In this document: positions 1 to 6,454 of the stretch, piece by piece
Position numbering within the stretch: the stretch's first letter is position 1
Layout: the number at the start of each line of letters is the position of its first letter
Source of the DNA: a bacterium
GTDB lineage: Bacteria > Elusimicrobiota > Elusimicrobia > UBA1565 > UBA9628
Direction: 5' to 3'
Assembly: GCA_021810245.1 (NCBI GenBank)
Contig: JAJZJF010000011.1
Coordinates: 1-33,208 of the forward strand
DNA: 33,208 bases
Program-made: the position numbers and the translations under genes
Notes under the pieces: generated by a model
What the model was told of the DNA's origin: nothing
The model's database searches: none
Seen by the model: the letters and a program-made list of their open reading frames with translations, nothing else

Positions 1-230
1 AATACGGCCAAGACGTTCTTGAAGCCCACGCCGACGCCTTTTCCTCGGGAACGAACATATTATTAGTCGATGACGTCTTAGCGACCGGTGGAACGGCCCA
101 AGCCGCTTGTCGGCTTTTAGAAAAAATTGGCGGAAAAATCGCGGGGCTGGCGTTTCTACTCGAGCTTAAAACGCTCAAAGGCCGGCAAAAATTAACAGGT
201 CAGCGCATTCATTCTCTGTTAGAGTATTGA
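1..230 (+). CDS. apt: Adenine phosphoribosyltransferase, C-terminal part
   Basis: The reading frame enters from the left edge (first full codon at 3) and stops at 230. It encodes the last 76 residues of a type I phosphoribosyltransferase. The visible PRPP-binding motif is ILLVDDVLATGGTA, the diagnostic acidic pair plus ATGGT loop, preceded by YGQDVLEAHADA as in Apt. Apt converts adenine and PRPP to AMP in purine salvage. The 5' end lies outside the window. The stop codon is followed 13 bp later by a truncated tRNA-Arg, so apt marks the chromosomal left flank of the integrated element. The motif and its context favour Apt over other PRTases such as hypoxanthine PRTase, but the missing N-terminus prevents full certainty. 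Confidence 0.85.
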   Translation, partial: YGQDVLEAHADAFSSGTNILLVDDVLATGGTAQAACRLLEKIGGKIAGLAFLLELKTLKGRQKLTGQRIHSLLEY

Positions 231-243
231 AGAGCCTCTTTGC

Positions 244-286
244 GCCCCGATAGCTCAATGGATAGAGCTACTCCGTCCTAAGGAGA
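244..286 (+). pseudogene. tRNA-Arg(CCU) 5' half (attL)
   Basis: These 43 bases match exactly the first 43 of the complete tRNA at 9787. They contain the acceptor 5' strand GCCCCGA, the D arm and the anticodon arm with CCT. After 286 the sequence departs from the tRNA, and no 3' acceptor or T arm follows. No promoter-like -10 lies between the apt stop and this copy, so it would be transcribed only by read-through from apt. This is the left attachment site of the element. Confidence 0.9.
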
Positions 287-306
287 AAAAGGCCTTTTCT
301 CTGGGT
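275..306. other. Palindrome at the attL junction
   Basis: Just after the tRNA fragment is the near-perfect palindrome GAGAAAAAGGCCTTTTCTC, with one extra A in the left arm, overlapping the end of the 43-bp core. It could be a binding site for the integrase or excisionase, or simply the element's substitute for the tRNA 3' half. The function is inferred from its position only. Confidence 0.4.
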
Positions 307-365
307 TTTGACCCACCTCTGTTTTCCTTGTTCCAGCTTGATTTCTCGACGAGAAATCATATTAT

Positions 366-386
366 TCCGTTTTGACGGGCTTTTTT
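366..386 (+). terminator. Possible intrinsic terminator after attL
   Basis: A short CCGT/ACGG stem with a TTTG loop is followed closely by GGGCTTTTTT on the plus strand. It would stop read-through from apt and the tRNA fragment into the element. The same 13 bases, TCCGTTTTGACGG, recur at 7089-7101 ahead of another T tract. The stem is short, so efficiency is uncertain. Confidence 0.4.
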
Positions 387-410
387 GCGGTTTTGCCGTT
401 TTTGACCCAG

Positions 411-433
411 CATGGACACTTTTTGGACACCAG
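411..433 (+). repeat. 23-bp repeat near the left end (integrase arm-type candidate)
   Basis: This 23-bp stretch is identical to 9709-9731 at the other end of the element. It contains two tandem TGGACAC heptamers separated by TTTT. Its distance from the core repeat is about 125 bp on the left and 55 bp on the right. Paired direct repeats flanking the cores of a tyrosine-recombinase element are typical of arm-type integrase binding sites. The two TTTTGACCCA motifs between 305 and 409 may be further arm sites. Confidence 0.6.
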
Positions 434-460
434 TTTTTTCCCCTAAAAAGCGAAATTTTT

Positions 461-1150
461 CTACAGAGATTCCGATAGTTTCTCTAAAAGCGCGCGAATA
501 CGCTCTACTCGGCCGGACGTGCCTTGCGGCGATTGAAGGTGGCCTATCAACGCGTCAAGGAAATCGCGGTTGCTAAGAAAATCGTTAAACTTTTCTTTAA
601 GATAGTCGCGAACCTCCTGGGGAGCTGCCTGGATTTTATCACTGGCATCGAAACTTCCATCCAGCACGGCAATCAAATCCTCCATATCAGCGCTGCCCAT
701 GAAATCGCCTTTACCACGATCATCAAACGCTTCAATCTTGGAGGCTATGAGATACGGCAACGAAAATATGGAAATCTCCTGGCCGTCGGCGAGTTTAATT
801 CTCTCCGCGCGCTTGTAGCCCTCGGGATACCAGCGATTGGTGAAATTTAATATTTTGCCCTCGGTTGGCATGACATCCACCGGAATTCCGTGGTAATCCC
901 AGCGGCAGACGGGCGAGTTCTTCCCCATCGGATGCTTAAAGTTGAGTTTGCGAAGATTTTCTTCAAGTTCATAATAATCGGAGCGCGTCAGTATTTGCAC
1001 CACGCAGTCCACATCGTTGGTTGCCCTGACCGTAGGCGTGGCGGCATCCTCAATGTAAAGTTCGATCGTCGCGCCACCCACGAAAACGATTTTCTCTTTG
1101 AGAGGACCCAGGCCCTTGGCCACGAGGGCCAGCATTTCAAGGTTTTTCAT
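461..1150 (-). CDS. Nucleotidyltransferase toxin, AbiEii/MenT-like
   Basis: This 229-residue protein has the minimal nucleotidyltransferase fold signature: FVGGATIELY at residues 23-32, NDVDCV with the metal-binding pair D46 and D48, and a third acidic site in GIPVDVMP. The conserved toxin region SKIEAFDDRGKGDF followed by DMEDLI is also present. Proteins of this class transfer nucleotides to tRNA or other targets and act as toxins of type IV-like or AbiE-related toxin-antitoxin systems. A longer open frame extends upstream to 1369, but that part overlaps the partner gene. The ATG at 1150 begins a clean nucleotidyltransferase N-terminus and overlaps the upstream gene by 14 bp, which is why I chose it. 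All catalytic residues appear intact. The exact target cannot be told from sequence. Confidence 0.75.
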   Translation of the reverse strand: MKNLEMLALVAKGLGPLKEKIVFVGGATIELYIEDAATPTVRATNDVDCVVQILTRSDYYELEENLRKLNFKHPMGKNSPVCRWDYHGIPVDVMPTEGKILNFTNRWYPEGYKRAERIKLADGQEISIFSLPYLIASKIEAFDDRGKGDFMGSADMEDLIAVLDGSFDASDKIQAAPQEVRDYLKEKFNDFLSNRDFLDALIGHLQSPQGTSGRVERIRALLEKLSESL

Positions 1151-1697
1151 TATTATTACTATGCCGTTTGCTGCCAGTAAATCGGCGCTTAATCTCTTGA
1201 AGCGCCCAGGCGCGCTCACGGGCGCGGCCAACACGCAGGGCATCCACCATGGCCAAGAGCTCATAGAGTTTAGGGTCTTTCTTCGCCGCGAAAGGAACGG
1301 ACTCATACAAAGGCTCAATGGCCTGCCCACGCACTGTTCCCTCATCCCATGGCCAGACATATTGGTCATGCTCGTCCGAGACGATCATTTGAGAGAGCGG
1401 CGGCGCCGAATGGGCCGTGGGCATGCCGCGGCAGAGCGGTCCCGGTTGCGCGGGATAGACATACCTCAACCCGTAAACCAGAAAATCGAGAATAGGGGAA
1501 CGCAGTATTTTCTTCTTGGATGAGTCCAATAGCCCAGCGCGGCGGCAGCGCTCCAGGGCGAAACTCACCTCGGCTTGTGAAAGCCCAAGCTCCTCGGCCA
1601 AATCCATATGCCGCCAGGGCTTTTTCTCCCAAAGCATGATCTTAAGAAGAACCAAGACATCCTGCGGCTTGATGCCCCGCATAACTCTCATCGCCAT
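1137..1697 (-). CDS. Winged-helix antitoxin or regulator, partner of nucleotidyltransferase toxin
   Basis: The 186-residue product starts with a winged-helix region (about residues 10-65): DVLVLLKIML, then DLAEELGLSQAEVSFALERC as helices 2 and 3, then GLL and a basic wing. The remainder is a conserved-looking unknown region with many Pro and Trp residues and a C-terminal helix AWALQEIKRRF. It is immediately upstream of, and overlaps by 14 bp, the nucleotidyltransferase, the arrangement of an antitoxin-toxin operon. The antitoxin role is inferred from this pairing. Three in-frame ATGs occur within the first six codons (1697, 1691, 1682). The promoter at 1706-1734 predicts a start of transcription at about 1699, so the first ATG would be on a nearly leaderless message. 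Confidence 0.7.
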   Translation of the reverse strand: MAMRVMRGIKPQDVLVLLKIMLWEKKPWRHMDLAEELGLSQAEVSFALERCRRAGLLDSSKKKILRSPILDFLVYGLRYVYPAQPGPLCRGMPTAHSAPPLSQMIVSDEHDQYVWPWDEGTVRGQAIEPLYESVPFAAKKDPKLYELLAMVDALRVGRARERAWALQEIKRRFTGSKRHSNNNEKP

Positions 1698-1705
1698 ATA
1701 CGGAT

Positions 1706-1734
1706 AGTATACACCAAAATATTACAATTTGCAA
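1706..1734 (-). promoter_or_regulatory. Sigma-70-type promoter of the toxin-antitoxin operon
   Basis: On the minus strand a TTGCAA -35 (1729-1734) and a TATACT -10 (1706-1711) are separated by exactly 17 bp. The -35 lies in an imperfect 19-bp palindrome (ATATTGCAA / TTGTAATAT), a plausible operator for the winged-helix protein. Transcription would begin 2-3 bases before the first ATG. Confidence 0.6.
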
Positions 1735-1793
1735 TATGTAAATATGGGACCTTTATTTATGCGCGGCCACTTGGCGGTTGAACTCGGCCTTTT

Positions 1794-1950
1794 GTGGAGC
1801 CTTTGGCGTTCGCCTGCAATCTGACTAAAAGTTTAGATGAGGCGCGGGACTTGGTCCAGGAGGCGAACTTTCGGGTTCTGAGGAGTTGGAATCAATACGA
1901 CCCCTTGCGTTCGTTTTCAGCCTGGTATCTGACCATCATAACGGCCATTT
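1794..1950 (+). pseudogene. Sigma-70 (ECF-type) region 2 fragment
   Basis: From a GTG at 1794 the frame reads LDEARDLVQEANFRVLRSWN, then YDPLRSFSAWYLTI. This matches the core-binding region 2 of ECF sigma factors (usual form EDAEDLVQETFLRALRSWDQFDP..SFRAWL). Homology ends near 1950, where an unrelated minus-strand AbiEi-like gene runs in, so regions 3 and 4 are absent. The conserved Q-E-T-F is changed to Q-E-A-N-F. It is a broken fragment rather than a functional sigma factor. The first helix of region 2 may also be truncated. Confidence 0.6.
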
Positions 1951-1960
1951 CTGGATACTT

Positions 1961-2266
1961 TCAAACGGCCAAAACTGCACATTTTAAAAACGGCGTTCCC
2001 AGAAACATCGCGATCTCGAACTCGTGCGCGGACGATACGCCTGGAACAGTATGAGAAAGGGCGTAAAGGCCTCGGCGCAGGGGGACGATCCAGTTGTTGC
2101 GCCGCAGATGATGGAGCGCCTCCAAGAGATAGTTCTCCTTGATGCCGACGCGTGGAGCGAGTTCTCGAGCGCGATCGGTCGAGAAAATCCGGTCGCCCTC
2201 GGAAGCCAAGAGCCTCACCAATTCAATCCCTCGCTGGGAGTTCTTTATATTTTGTCCAGCGCCCAT
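1961..2266 (-). pseudogene. AbiEi-like winged-helix antitoxin, truncated
   Basis: The 101-residue frame has the N-terminal features of the AbiEi/transcriptional-regulator family: a winged helix with ARELAPRVGIKENYLLEALHHLRRNNWIVPLRRGLYAL, then P and HEFEIAMFLG where family members continue with the conserved AbiEi middle domain. The match stops after about 90 residues, and the last residues are read from the opposite-strand sigma fragment. Full AbiEi proteins are about 200-280 residues, so the C-terminal domain and any AbiEii toxin partner are missing. The junction with the sigma fragment near 1950-1960 looks like a recombination or deletion endpoint. Confidence 0.65.
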
Positions 2267-2380
2267 GGGTTTATATCAAATCTTATCAACTCGTAGTCTA
2301 TTGCGAGCGTTTTAGTTATTGTAAGGTATAAATTGGATTATGTCAAATCTTTGCCTATATAAACATACTATAGAATACCG

Positions 2381-2460
2381 CAGCGAGCGCTCAAACGCGA
2401 CATAAATTTGCCGCCGCCAGTCCCGCCGATTCCGAGTTCGCTTCGGTATTGCGCAATGGA
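2381..2460. repeat. Repeat copy A (rpoN-like 3' end)
   Basis: Copy A aligns with 5071-5143 at the 3' end of the rpoN-like gene: shared CGCTCAAACGCG, AATTTGCCGCCGCC and then the QYRSELGI-coding stretch, with a 6-bp insertion and scattered mismatches. On the minus strand it would encode AQYRSELGI but an in-frame stop lies just upstream. It abuts the end of the broken nucleotidyltransferase at about 2467. Confidence 0.75.
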
Positions 2461-2466
2461 GAGCCT

Positions 2467-2943
2467 CTACTGTATCCAGTCGGGAAGCTCGATCTCCGAT
2501 TCGGGCGCACCCAGGAAATCGCGCTCAATCCTGTTGAGGTTCTTGATGTATTGGTAATATCTTCCGCGCGCGCGTCGATGGAAAACAGATCCACGGCGGA
2601 TTTAAAGCGGCTCTTCCAGCGTAAAATTCTTTAGCGACAATCCTTTGACGAAGTGGAAAACAGGATCGCGCGGCAAGAACAAGATCGCCCTCAACACCAC
2701 CTCGAGATACATCCGATATTTCTCAAACAGCGGCGATTTTATGCCCGCCAGGGAGAGCAACTGTCCGCGGACGGCGGGAGTGATCCCTTCGGTCTCCAAG
2801 ATGTCGCCATCCTTGGTCCCGCGCTCGTAGTCGGTCTCAAGCATCAGGGCCGCCGAGCCGATAATTCGCAAGCCAATCGGCTCGCCGCCGACGGGCTTCC
2901 ACTTCTCGTCGATTTCGGCGAGAAAGCTATTGATGAGTTTCAC
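2467..2943 (-). pseudogene. DUF6036-type nucleotidyltransferase, disrupted
   Basis: The 5' part (2602-2943) encodes a nucleotidyltransferase N-terminus: PIGLRIIGSAALMLET, then TKDGDILE with the D-x-D metal site, then conserved helices. It hits a stop at 2602. Downstream, other frames continue the family: SAVDLFSIDARAEDI and then, after another shift, YYQYIKNLNRIERDFLGAPE through ELPDWIQ, stopping at 2467. At least one deletion (after LSLKNFTLEE) and one frameshift near 2540 are therefore needed. The upstream XRE gene overlaps its start by 17 bp. It is the dead toxin half of an XRE-nucleotidyltransferase toxin-antitoxin pair. The family name is from memory of the C-terminal pattern. Confidence 0.72.
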
Positions 2944-3724
2944 GGGCGGCCCTCAGGGCTTGGATAAAATCTTCTTCTTGAATCCGCGTCGTGATTCCCC
3001 AACGCTTGGAGACTGCGGAACTCTCCGCATAGGCTTCATCCAAGGATTTGCCGCTGGCAATGTCATGATCCAATACGTCGGTCGATCCCAAGAGCGCGCT
3101 TTTTATTTCGGCATGACGTTTCCCCGGCCAAGGGAGGGAAAGAAACGATTTAAGGATCAACTCCGCGCGGCGATATTTCAATGTCCATTCATGCGGCAAA
3201 GGCCGGGACAATTCCCGTTGAAGAGCCTTCAGCGTATTTTCCAACGCCCATCCCAAACGCTGTCCCAAGCCGATTTCCAGGAACTGAGCCCGGAGCTTTT
3301 TGAGGTTGACGCGGTCGATATTTTCCACGATCACGGGGGCGACCGCCGTGATTTGCCGCGAGGATTCCGCCGAGACCAGCGCCTCTCGCACGGCGTTTGC
3401 GGCGTCTTTGAAGGCTTGCGTCGGCAGTGTTTCAGCCGATTCGCGCAAATGAGTCGCGCCGAAGCGCGCCAGAGCGCTTTGAATTTGGTCTTGCCTCTTT
3501 GGCTTCTCCTGGGAAAAGTAGTCAATGGGCGCATTGAAGGTCTTGAGAATCAAGAGCAGATGATCGGCGGTAAAGAATCCTTGACCTCGTTCCAGTTCGG
3601 AGAGGTAGTTCTGTGAGATGCCCAGGAGTTTTGCGAGCCGCTTCTGAGTCCAGCGGCGCTCCACTCGCAGAGCGCGAATGCGCTCGCCAATGAAGCGGGG
3701 GCGGCGAAGGCGTTTGATAGCCAT
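2927..3724 (-). CDS. XRE-family HTH antitoxin or repressor
   Basis: This 265-residue protein has an N-terminal XRE helix-turn-helix at about residues 10-68: RIRALRVERRWTQKRLAKLL, then GISQNYLSELERGQGFFTADHLLLILKTF. The rest is helical, of unknown family, and probably mediates dimerisation or toxin contact. It overlaps the disrupted nucleotidyltransferase gene (2467-2943) by 17 bp, so it is read as the antitoxin of that pair. The frame is intact although its partner is broken, and an orphan antitoxin could persist as a repressor. A perfect 16-bp inverted repeat covers the start codon and the -10 region, which fits autorepression. Confidence 0.8.
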   Translation of the reverse strand: MAIKRLRRPRFIGERIRALRVERRWTQKRLAKLLGISQNYLSELERGQGFFTADHLLLILKTFNAPIDYFSQEKPKRQDQIQSALARFGATHLRESAETLPTQAFKDAANAVREALVSAESSRQITAVAPVIVENIDRVNLKKLRAQFLEIGLGQRLGWALENTLKALQRELSRPLPHEWTLKYRRAELILKSFLSLPWPGKRHAEIKSALLGSTDVLDHDIASGKSLDEAYAESSAVSKRWGITTRIQEEDFIQALRAARETHQ

Positions 3725-3760
3725 ATCGGTATAGCGATTATAATATCGCTATACCGATAT
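3723..3760. promoter_or_regulatory. Operator: perfect 16-bp inverted repeat over the XRE gene start
   Basis: The arm ATATCGGTATAGCGAT (3723-3738) and its exact reverse complement (3745-3760) are separated by the 6-bp spacer TATAAT. It extends from the start codon of the XRE gene back into the -10 element, so a bound dimer would block both polymerase and ribosome access. The most likely ligand is the adjacent XRE protein. Confidence 0.8.
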
Positions 3761-3787
3761 TATAGCCTGATCAGGCGTCTTTTTCAA
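3759..3787 (-). promoter_or_regulatory. Consensus promoter of the XRE gene
   Basis: On the minus strand there is a TTGAAA -35 (3782-3787), a 17-bp spacer and a perfect TATAAT -10 (3759-3764). The spacer contains the 12-bp palindrome GCCTGATCAGGC (3765-3776), possibly a second regulator site. The predicted transcription start falls inside the operator at about 3752. Confidence 0.75.
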
Positions 3788-3828
3788 GGGGGACATCAAG
3801 TTTCTTATTTCCGCCTGAACCATAACCC

Positions 3829-3960
3829 TGCCGCCGCCTTAAATTCCAAGTTCGCTTCGGTATTGCGCGACGGAACGCCGGGACAGCTCCGCGCCGTAAA
3901 GCCTTCGCAGGAGATCGCTTAATTTGGCGTCAGAAAGAGCGGGGTGTTTCTCCGCCAGTG
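3829..3960 (-). pseudogene. rpoN-like 3' fragment (repeat copy B) cut by IS630
   Basis: Positions 3829-3955 match 5099-5225 over 127 bp with a single mismatch (3848 versus 5118). On the minus strand this encodes the final 38 or so residues of the sigma-54-like protein, including SRRSVAQYRSELGI and the same stop at 3839-3841. Identity ends at 3955 and the IS630-like end begins within a few bases. The near identity implies a recent duplication or gene conversion. The simplest reading is a second copy of the rpoN-like gene interrupted by an IS630-family insertion at a TA, followed by loss of the remainder. Confidence 0.8.
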
Positions 3961-4260
3961 TAGTGTCCATTAAATAACTGGACAATTAATTTTTCGTTTT
4001 CCTCCTGCGCGCAAGAGTGCAGCCCGGCTGAATCTGCTCCAATGTTTGGCGGCAACGTGAGAGTTTTTTGACGATAGATTCCACTGTGACAGTCCACACG
4101 AAAGGTTTTGGATTTTCGTTCCAGACTGTCATGAATTCTGGTGGTTCACTCGCGACCTCAACTCAAAAATGCCGCGCAGGCTACGGCGCAACCTCTCAGG
4201 GCGGTGGGGAAATGGATGAAGTTGTGGAACAATCGTTCGCTGTCTTTATTTTGAATGGAG
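3961..4260 (-). mobile_element. IS630-family insertion sequence remnant
   Basis: On the minus strand the frame ending at 3986-3988 reads WNENPKPFVWTVTVESI, then KKLSRCRQTLEQIQPGCT, the characteristic C-terminal end of IS630-family DDE transposases. Upstream the match continues only by changing frame: LRRSLRGIF, and further up FHNFIHFPT, resembling the HFTPT region. The catalytic Asp and Glu region is not recoverable. The outer end (3961-3980) carries TAGTGTCC and a TGTCCA/TGGACA inverted pair. Insertion at TA is known for this family. It is a degraded 3' remnant with no intact transposase. Confidence 0.65.
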
Positions 4261-4343
4261 TATAAGTCGATAAGCCGGCGAGTTCGCAGAGTAAAAAATC
4301 TGACCTGCTTCGATTTGCGCTCTCAGGGGCAGATATCGAACTC

Positions 4344-4499
4344 ATGAAGAGCGCTGATCCCTTTACGCGAGAGTTGGCGTGTCTTCATGGATTAAGCGAG
4401 CGACCTCGACATCCAGAGACGCTCGAATCCGTATTCGACGAAGCCGAAAATCTCGCTATTGATGCCATTGAGCAACTCCAAGGCTCCGTGTCACCATAA
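4344..4499 (+). CDS. Small hypothetical protein (51 aa)
   Basis: From the ATG at 4344 the frame gives MKSADPFTRELACLHGLSER, then an acidic helix-forming tail ending at 4499. The same frame is open upstream to a stop near 4262, so this may be the 3' end of a truncated gene rather than a complete one. No Shine-Dalgarno sequence is obvious. I recognise no family. It lies between the IS630 remnant and the AlbA-like pseudogene, so it may be a fragment of a gene destroyed there. Confidence 0.3.
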   Translation: MKSADPFTRELACLHGLSERPRHPETLESVFDEAENLAIDAIEQLQGSVSP

Positions 4500-4546
4500 C
4501 TATAACTCAAGAACCGCTTATCGCAAAAAATATCGCGATTTGGAAT

Positions 4547-5080
4547 TCACCGACACAGATCCCAATGCCCGCCCTTATCTGGCCCTGTGCGCCTGAGAAT
4601 TCCTTGTTTCTTAAGATGCGCAATATTCCAATCGATGCCTTTCACTGACAGTCCCGTTTTCTTGGCTAGGTCGGCAGTTGTTATCTTTGGGTTGTCTCTG
4701 ATAAGCGCGATTATTTTCTCCCTAGTTTTCTCCCCAATACTAGGGAGAAAACCTTTTGCTGGCTGGCGATGGAATATGACTAGAAAGCCGCTCTTGAGAA
4801 TCTTGAACTCGACTCGAACGCCGTTGCGCGCGCATTCATTGGCGATGCGTTTAATCCCCGAACCCCACTTTTCGATATCTTTCGATTTAAAAAGCACACT
4901 AGAAATCAGGGGATTGCGGAGAATAGACCAATCTTCTCCCTTGATAAAATCCTGCGGACGATAACCCTCGGGAAAATCACCAGGATTGTAAATCTCCACA
5001 CGGGTCCTTGAAAATGGAGACCTCGTTGCCTTTCGGTATCCGGTAGTCCCGGCGACACGATGAGTTGACGCAGTGCGCGC
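4547..5080 (-). pseudogene. AlbA_2/HATPase_c_4-type ATP-binding regulator, 5'-truncated and frameshifted
   Basis: The intact stretch (4547-4999) encodes the C-terminal part of the RecG-like/schlafen-AlbA regulator family: EIYNPGDFPEGYRPQDFIKG, ILRNPLISSVLFKSKDIEKWGSGIKRI, then a winged helix TTADLAKKTGLSVKGIDWNIAHLKKQGILRRTG ending in GGHWDL. Upstream, other frames supply the preceding family motifs in order: AFERALRQLIV, then RDYRIPKGNEVSIFKD, then RVEIYNPG, so two frameshifts are needed. The N-terminal AlbA_2 DNA-binding domain is missing. The 5' break falls at the edge of repeat copy C. The protein is presumably nonfunctional. Confidence 0.75.
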
Positions 5081-5225
5081 TCAAACGCGGTGTGAATTTG
5101 CCGCCGCCTTAAATTCCGAGTTCGCTTCGGTATTGCGCGACGGAACGCCGGGACAGCTCCGCGCCGTAAAGCCTTCGCAGGAGATCGCTTAATTTGGCGT
5201 CAGAAAGAGCGGGGTGTTTCTCCGC
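5071..5225. repeat. Repeat copy C (3' end of the intact rpoN-like gene)
   Basis: This is the copy that is still part of a full-length gene. The part 5099-5225 is 126/127 identical to 3829-3955. The part 5071-5143 aligns to 2381-2460 with more divergence. The repeats cover the gene's last 38 codons plus about 30 bp beyond its stop. Confidence 0.8.
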
Positions 5226-6101
5226 TAGATCGTATAAACGGCCAAGGAAAAGGGATTTCGCGCTCGGCATGAGAGACTTTAGCGGAGCTTCCAAGCCCCA
5301 GGGCAGTTGAACGGCTTTGTTCGAGATGAGGGCGTTGAGAACGCTGGGGGAAACGCCGAGCCTTGCGGCGACGACGCGCTGGGTCAGCGGACGGCGTTTC
5401 TCTAAATTCCCGCTGACGAGATAATCCGACTGAAATTCGATGAGAGCTTCCAGCGTCCGGTAAAGCGTGGACTTTCGGCGTTCGACAAGTTCAAGGCGCA
5501 GGATAAAGAGCTCCGCCCCACGGCGTCGAGATTTCGGCAAGCTCCGGAGAAATTCCGACTTTTTGGCGGAGTTGATCTCATAACGCCCCTTCCAGATGTC
5601 GCGGTGAAAAAAGGCGAGTTCGGGACGAGAATCCTCTATCTCTATTCCGGCGACGCAACTGTAAACCTGCGCCGGCGGCGAAGACGAAGGCGCGGCGGCT
5701 GAGAATTCGCCCTGAATGTAGAGAGTATCGACTAATTGGCGAAGTTTTTGGACATCCTTTACGCCTATCCCGCATATCCGCGAGCGCTCCTCATCCGACA
5801 AGATATTCTCTTGAAGGAAACACTCCTCAAAACGTTCTTGGCCGACTCGTTCTATGAGCCGCGCGAGGCTGCCCTGGCCGTTGAGGAGTTCCGGCAAAGC
5901 CGAATCCGAAGCGCGAAGCTCCCGCCCCGCGAAACGCCTTGACGCCCAGCGCGCCGCCGAATAGGGATTGACCTTAAGAACGCCGAAATCCTTAAGGCTG
6001 CGGAAATCCTCCGCCGACTCTATCGCTCGGATTTCATCTTCGATATCCCGCTCGGGCATTTGAAGGATTTGAGCCAAGAAGACGCGCGACTGAACGCGCA
6101 A
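5109..6101 (-). CDS. Compact RpoN (sigma-54)-like protein
   Basis: The 330-residue product matches the C-terminal two thirds of sigma-54. TLYRTLEALIEFQSDYL then RRPLTQRVVAARLGVSPSVL and ISNKAVQLPWGLEAPLKSLM corresponds to the RpoN DNA-binding HTH region. LSDAKLSDLLRRLYGAELSR then RRSVAQYR (318-325) is a variant of the RpoN box ARRTVAKYR that reads the -24 element. The N-terminus (FLAQILQMPERDIEDEI) resembles the end of Region I, but the Gln-rich start and acidic Region II are missing; normal RpoN is about 480 residues. The start is a TTG at 6101, since a stop lies 36 bp upstream in frame. It carries the only full-length copy of the repeat found at 2381 and 3829. It could be an unusual sigma factor, a competitor for core polymerase, or a decayed rpoN. 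Confidence 0.7.
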   Translation of the reverse strand: MRVQSRVFLAQILQMPERDIEDEIRAIESAEDFRSLKDFGVLKVNPYSAARWASRRFAGRELRASDSALPELLNGQGSLARLIERVGQERFEECFLQENILSDEERSRICGIGVKDVQKLRQLVDTLYIQGEFSAAAPSSSPPAQVYSCVAGIEIEDSRPELAFFHRDIWKGRYEINSAKKSEFLRSLPKSRRRGAELFILRLELVERRKSTLYRTLEALIEFQSDYLVSGNLEKRRPLTQRVVAARLGVSPSVLNALISNKAVQLPWGLEAPLKSLMPSAKSLFLGRLYDLAEKHPALSDAKLSDLLRRLYGAELSRRSVAQYRSELGI

Positions 6102-6454
6102 AGCCGCTGAAGCGCTCGTCCGCCATTTTTATAGAGAAGCTGACGACCACTCCGAACAGGACCACGACGCGCCAAAGATTAACGACCTGAAACGACGCCA
6201 AGTTGCGCACGGAACAACCGCGACTGACATTTGATTTTAGCAAATCGCGCATTTTCTTGGGGGCTGAAATATTTTGCTCGACTAGCAGGAAGCTGCTTAC
6301 GGCGCTATGGCCGCAGATTCTTCAGCGAAGATCGGAGTAAAGAGTCGGCTGATGTCCATCGCCGCCAACTTAACCGCGCTAAAATCCATTCCCGGCCACC
6401 TTAGCCATTGATGCGCCCGAGTTTATCAAGACCAACCAGCCGAGAGCGCTTTGC
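6102..6454. other. Stretch with no supported gene
   Basis: About 350 bp between the rpoN-like gene and the sigma-70 fragment. Minus-strand frames here include one hydrophobic run (about 6125-6190) but no family match. A 34-codon plus-strand frame at 6307-6411 ends against a second start in TGATG fashion, again unrecognised. The region probably holds remnants of the 5' ends of the two flanking sigma-like genes. No clear promoter is visible. Confidence 0.4.

Noticed and set aside
1151-1369. N-terminal extension of the nucleotidyltransferase to an upstream start
   Set aside because: The extra 73 codons overlap the antitoxin gene in another frame and have no family similarity; the ATG at 1150 begins the conserved fold.
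524-1523. Plus-strand open frames opposite the toxin-antitoxin pair
   Set aside because: They are complementary-strand frames of the real genes, with no family features or ribosome-binding sites.
4068-4265. Plus-strand frame in the IS630 remnant
   Set aside because: The minus strand carries the IS630 transposase C-terminal signature here, so the plus-strand frame is a shadow.
6034-6252. 72-residue minus-strand frame overlapping the 5' end of the rpoN-like gene
   Set aside because: No family match, overlaps the recognised gene, and the hydrophobic run alone does not make it a gene.
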